Positions 63,116 through 64,000 of a stretch of DNA of 64,000 nucleotides are shown here, one piece after another (the stretch's first letter is position 1; each line of letters starts with the position of its first letter). The notes beneath the pieces were generated by a model that worked only from the letters and a program-made list of their open reading frames with translations, ran no database searches and was not told the DNA's origin. This DNA is from Streptomyces formicae. Its GTDB lineage: Bacteria; Actinomycetota; Actinomycetes; Streptomycetales; Streptomycetaceae. The position numbers were made by a program, and so were the translations under genes. The stretch is from the NCBI RefSeq assembly GCF_022647665.1, contig NZ_CP071872.1, forward strand, positions 5,766,001-5,830,000. Reading direction: 5' to 3'.

Positions 63116-64000
63116 ATGACCACGGACATCACCAAGGCAGCGGGCATCACCCCGGCCGACCCCCGCACCACCCTGCTCCGCTGGGTCACCGTGGCGGGCG
63201 GCCTGGCCACCCTCGCCAGCACCTTCCTGGCCTGGACCTGGACCGCGGAGTTCCCCGGCGACCTCACCGTCACCGGATACCCCGGCGGCCTGCAGGTCCT
63301 CACCCTCGTCATCGGACTGCTCATCGCGGTGTTCGCGCTGGCGTCGCTCGGCATCAAGGGCCTCGGCTGGCTCGCCCCCGCGGGCAGCACCAAAGCCCTG
63401 CAGCTGCTGGCCCTCGGCGGCATCGGCACCACCTGGTTCACCCTCATCGCCATCACCGTCGAACTCGGCGGCGTGGTCAACCTCGAACCGGGCGGCTTCG
63501 TCGCCGCCGTGGCCTCCGCCATCCCCGTCGTCACCGCGTATCTGCTCCCCGACGACACCCGCAAGGCCGCCCGGCCCAAGGAACTCCCCTCCTGGGCCGA
63601 GGTCCTGATCATCGTCGCCGCCTTCGCGGTCGGCCTCTACGTGATCACCTACGGCATCGACACCGAGTACGCCGAACTCTTCACCGGCTACCTCATCACC
63701 GTCAGCTTCGCCGTCGCCGCACTCTTCAAGGCCGGCCTCGTCGCCCGCCTCTCCGCGGTCACCGCCAAGTACCGCCAGGTCACGGTCATCGCGGCCTTCG
63801 TCGCCGCCGCGGCCTTCCCCTTCACCCAGAGCACCGACCAGTACACCCTGGTCGCGGTCAACATCCTCATCTTCGCGACCGTCGCCCTGGGCCTGAACGT
63901 CGTCGTCGGCCTCGCCGGCCTGCTCGACCTCGGATACGTCGCCTTCCTCGGCGTCGGCGCCTACACCGCCGCCATCGTCTCCGGTTCGACGGCCTCCGCC
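63116..64000 (+). CDS. livM: Branched-chain amino-acid ABC transporter permease LivM, cut by the window end
   Basis: Second permease of the system; 295 codons are visible. The N-terminal 230 residues carry several extra helices (WVTVAGGLATLASTFLAWTW, LQVLTLVIGLLIAVFALASLGIKGLGW and others), and the family core begins near residue 255 with ILIFATVALGLNVVVGLAGLLDLGYVAFLGVGAYTAAIV, broken off by the window end. ATG 63116 follows livH by 5 bases; a GTG at 63107, overlapping the livH stop, is an alternative start. The two ATPase genes (livG, livF) are expected next. Confidence 0.9.
   Translation, partial: MTTDITKAAGITPADPRTTLLRWVTVAGGLATLASTFLAWTWTAEFPGDLTVTGYPGGLQVLTLVIGLLIAVFALASLGIKGLGWLAPAGSTKALQLLALGGIGTTWFTLIAITVELGGVVNLEPGGFVAAVASAIPVVTAYLLPDDTRKAARPKELPSWAEVLIIVAAFAVGLYVITYGIDTEYAELFTGYLITVSFAVAALFKAGLVARLSAVTAKYRQVTVIAAFVAAAAFPFTQSTDQYTLVAVNILIFATVALGLNVVVGLAGLLDLGYVAFLGVGAYTAAIVSGSTASA

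Overview
The window is high-GC chromosomal DNA of a Streptomyces (or very close relative). Indicators are the sporulation regulator WhiA, a long sortase-anchored chaplin, mycothiol-type (MDMPI) enzymes, TerD-family proteins, actinobacterial RapZ/YvcK neighbours, frequent GTG starts and many leaderless promoters. As far as I recall, the gene order follows the core of the S. coelicolor chromosome from pgk/gap past whiA, uvrC, uvrA, uvrB, rpsA and polA to a branched-chain amino-acid transporter. I see no prophage, insertion sequence, CRISPR array, tRNA or rRNA.

Layout. 1-2 kb: glycolytic gap-pgk (pgk cut by the window edge). 2-5 kb: secreted M14 zinc carboxypeptidase. 5-11 kb (all minus strand): Rieske lipoprotein, then the overlapping chain uvrC-rapZ-yvcK-whiA. 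11-17 kb: a PfkB sugar kinase and uvrA (converging on strong hairpins), then an MDMPI enzyme and an MBL hydrolase. 17-21 kb: a ter cluster of TerC, a TerD/FtsK-like fusion and TerD, with a yybP-ykoY (manganese) riboswitch in front of terC. 21-25 kb: uvrB, an MHYT membrane sensor, an alkyltransferase (ogt). 25-29 kb: broken MFS gene and a pseudouridine-degradation pair (psuG-psuK). 29-33 kb: uridine-kinase-like protein, DUF2293 protein, chaplin, amidohydrolase. 32-38 kb: SWIM zinc-finger protein, SNF2 helicase, slipin. 38-44 kb: small lipoprotein and membrane proteins, coaE, PAC2 protein, rpsA. 44-51 kb: methyltransferase with an internal stop, hrpB, DUF3068 protein, lytic transglycosylase, DUF4184 protein. 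52-60 kb: polA, an FdhF/YdeP-type molybdoenzyme, thioesterase, secreted Xaa-Pro peptidase, lipoprotein. 60-64 kb: livK-livH-livM (livM cut by the edge).

How it works together. The clearest shared logic is DNA-damage control. uvrC, uvrB, ogt and polA each carry, 6-7 bases before the start codon, a promoter of the form TTGTCRGTG-N8-TANNNT, the RecA-independent (RecA-NDp / PafBC-type) damage promoter known from mycobacteria; a weaker copy precedes the SNF2 helicase. Excision repair (UvrA, UvrB, UvrC, PolA), direct reversal (Ogt) and possibly a SNF2-SWIM pair therefore seem to form one local regulon. A second control story is the Mn riboswitch before terC, whose closing helix can alternatively pair with the terC ribosome-binding site.

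Three genes appear disrupted: yvcK (1-base deletion), an MFS transporter (1-base insertion) and a SAM methyltransferase (TGG to TGA). They may be real lesions or sequencing errors and should be checked in the reads.
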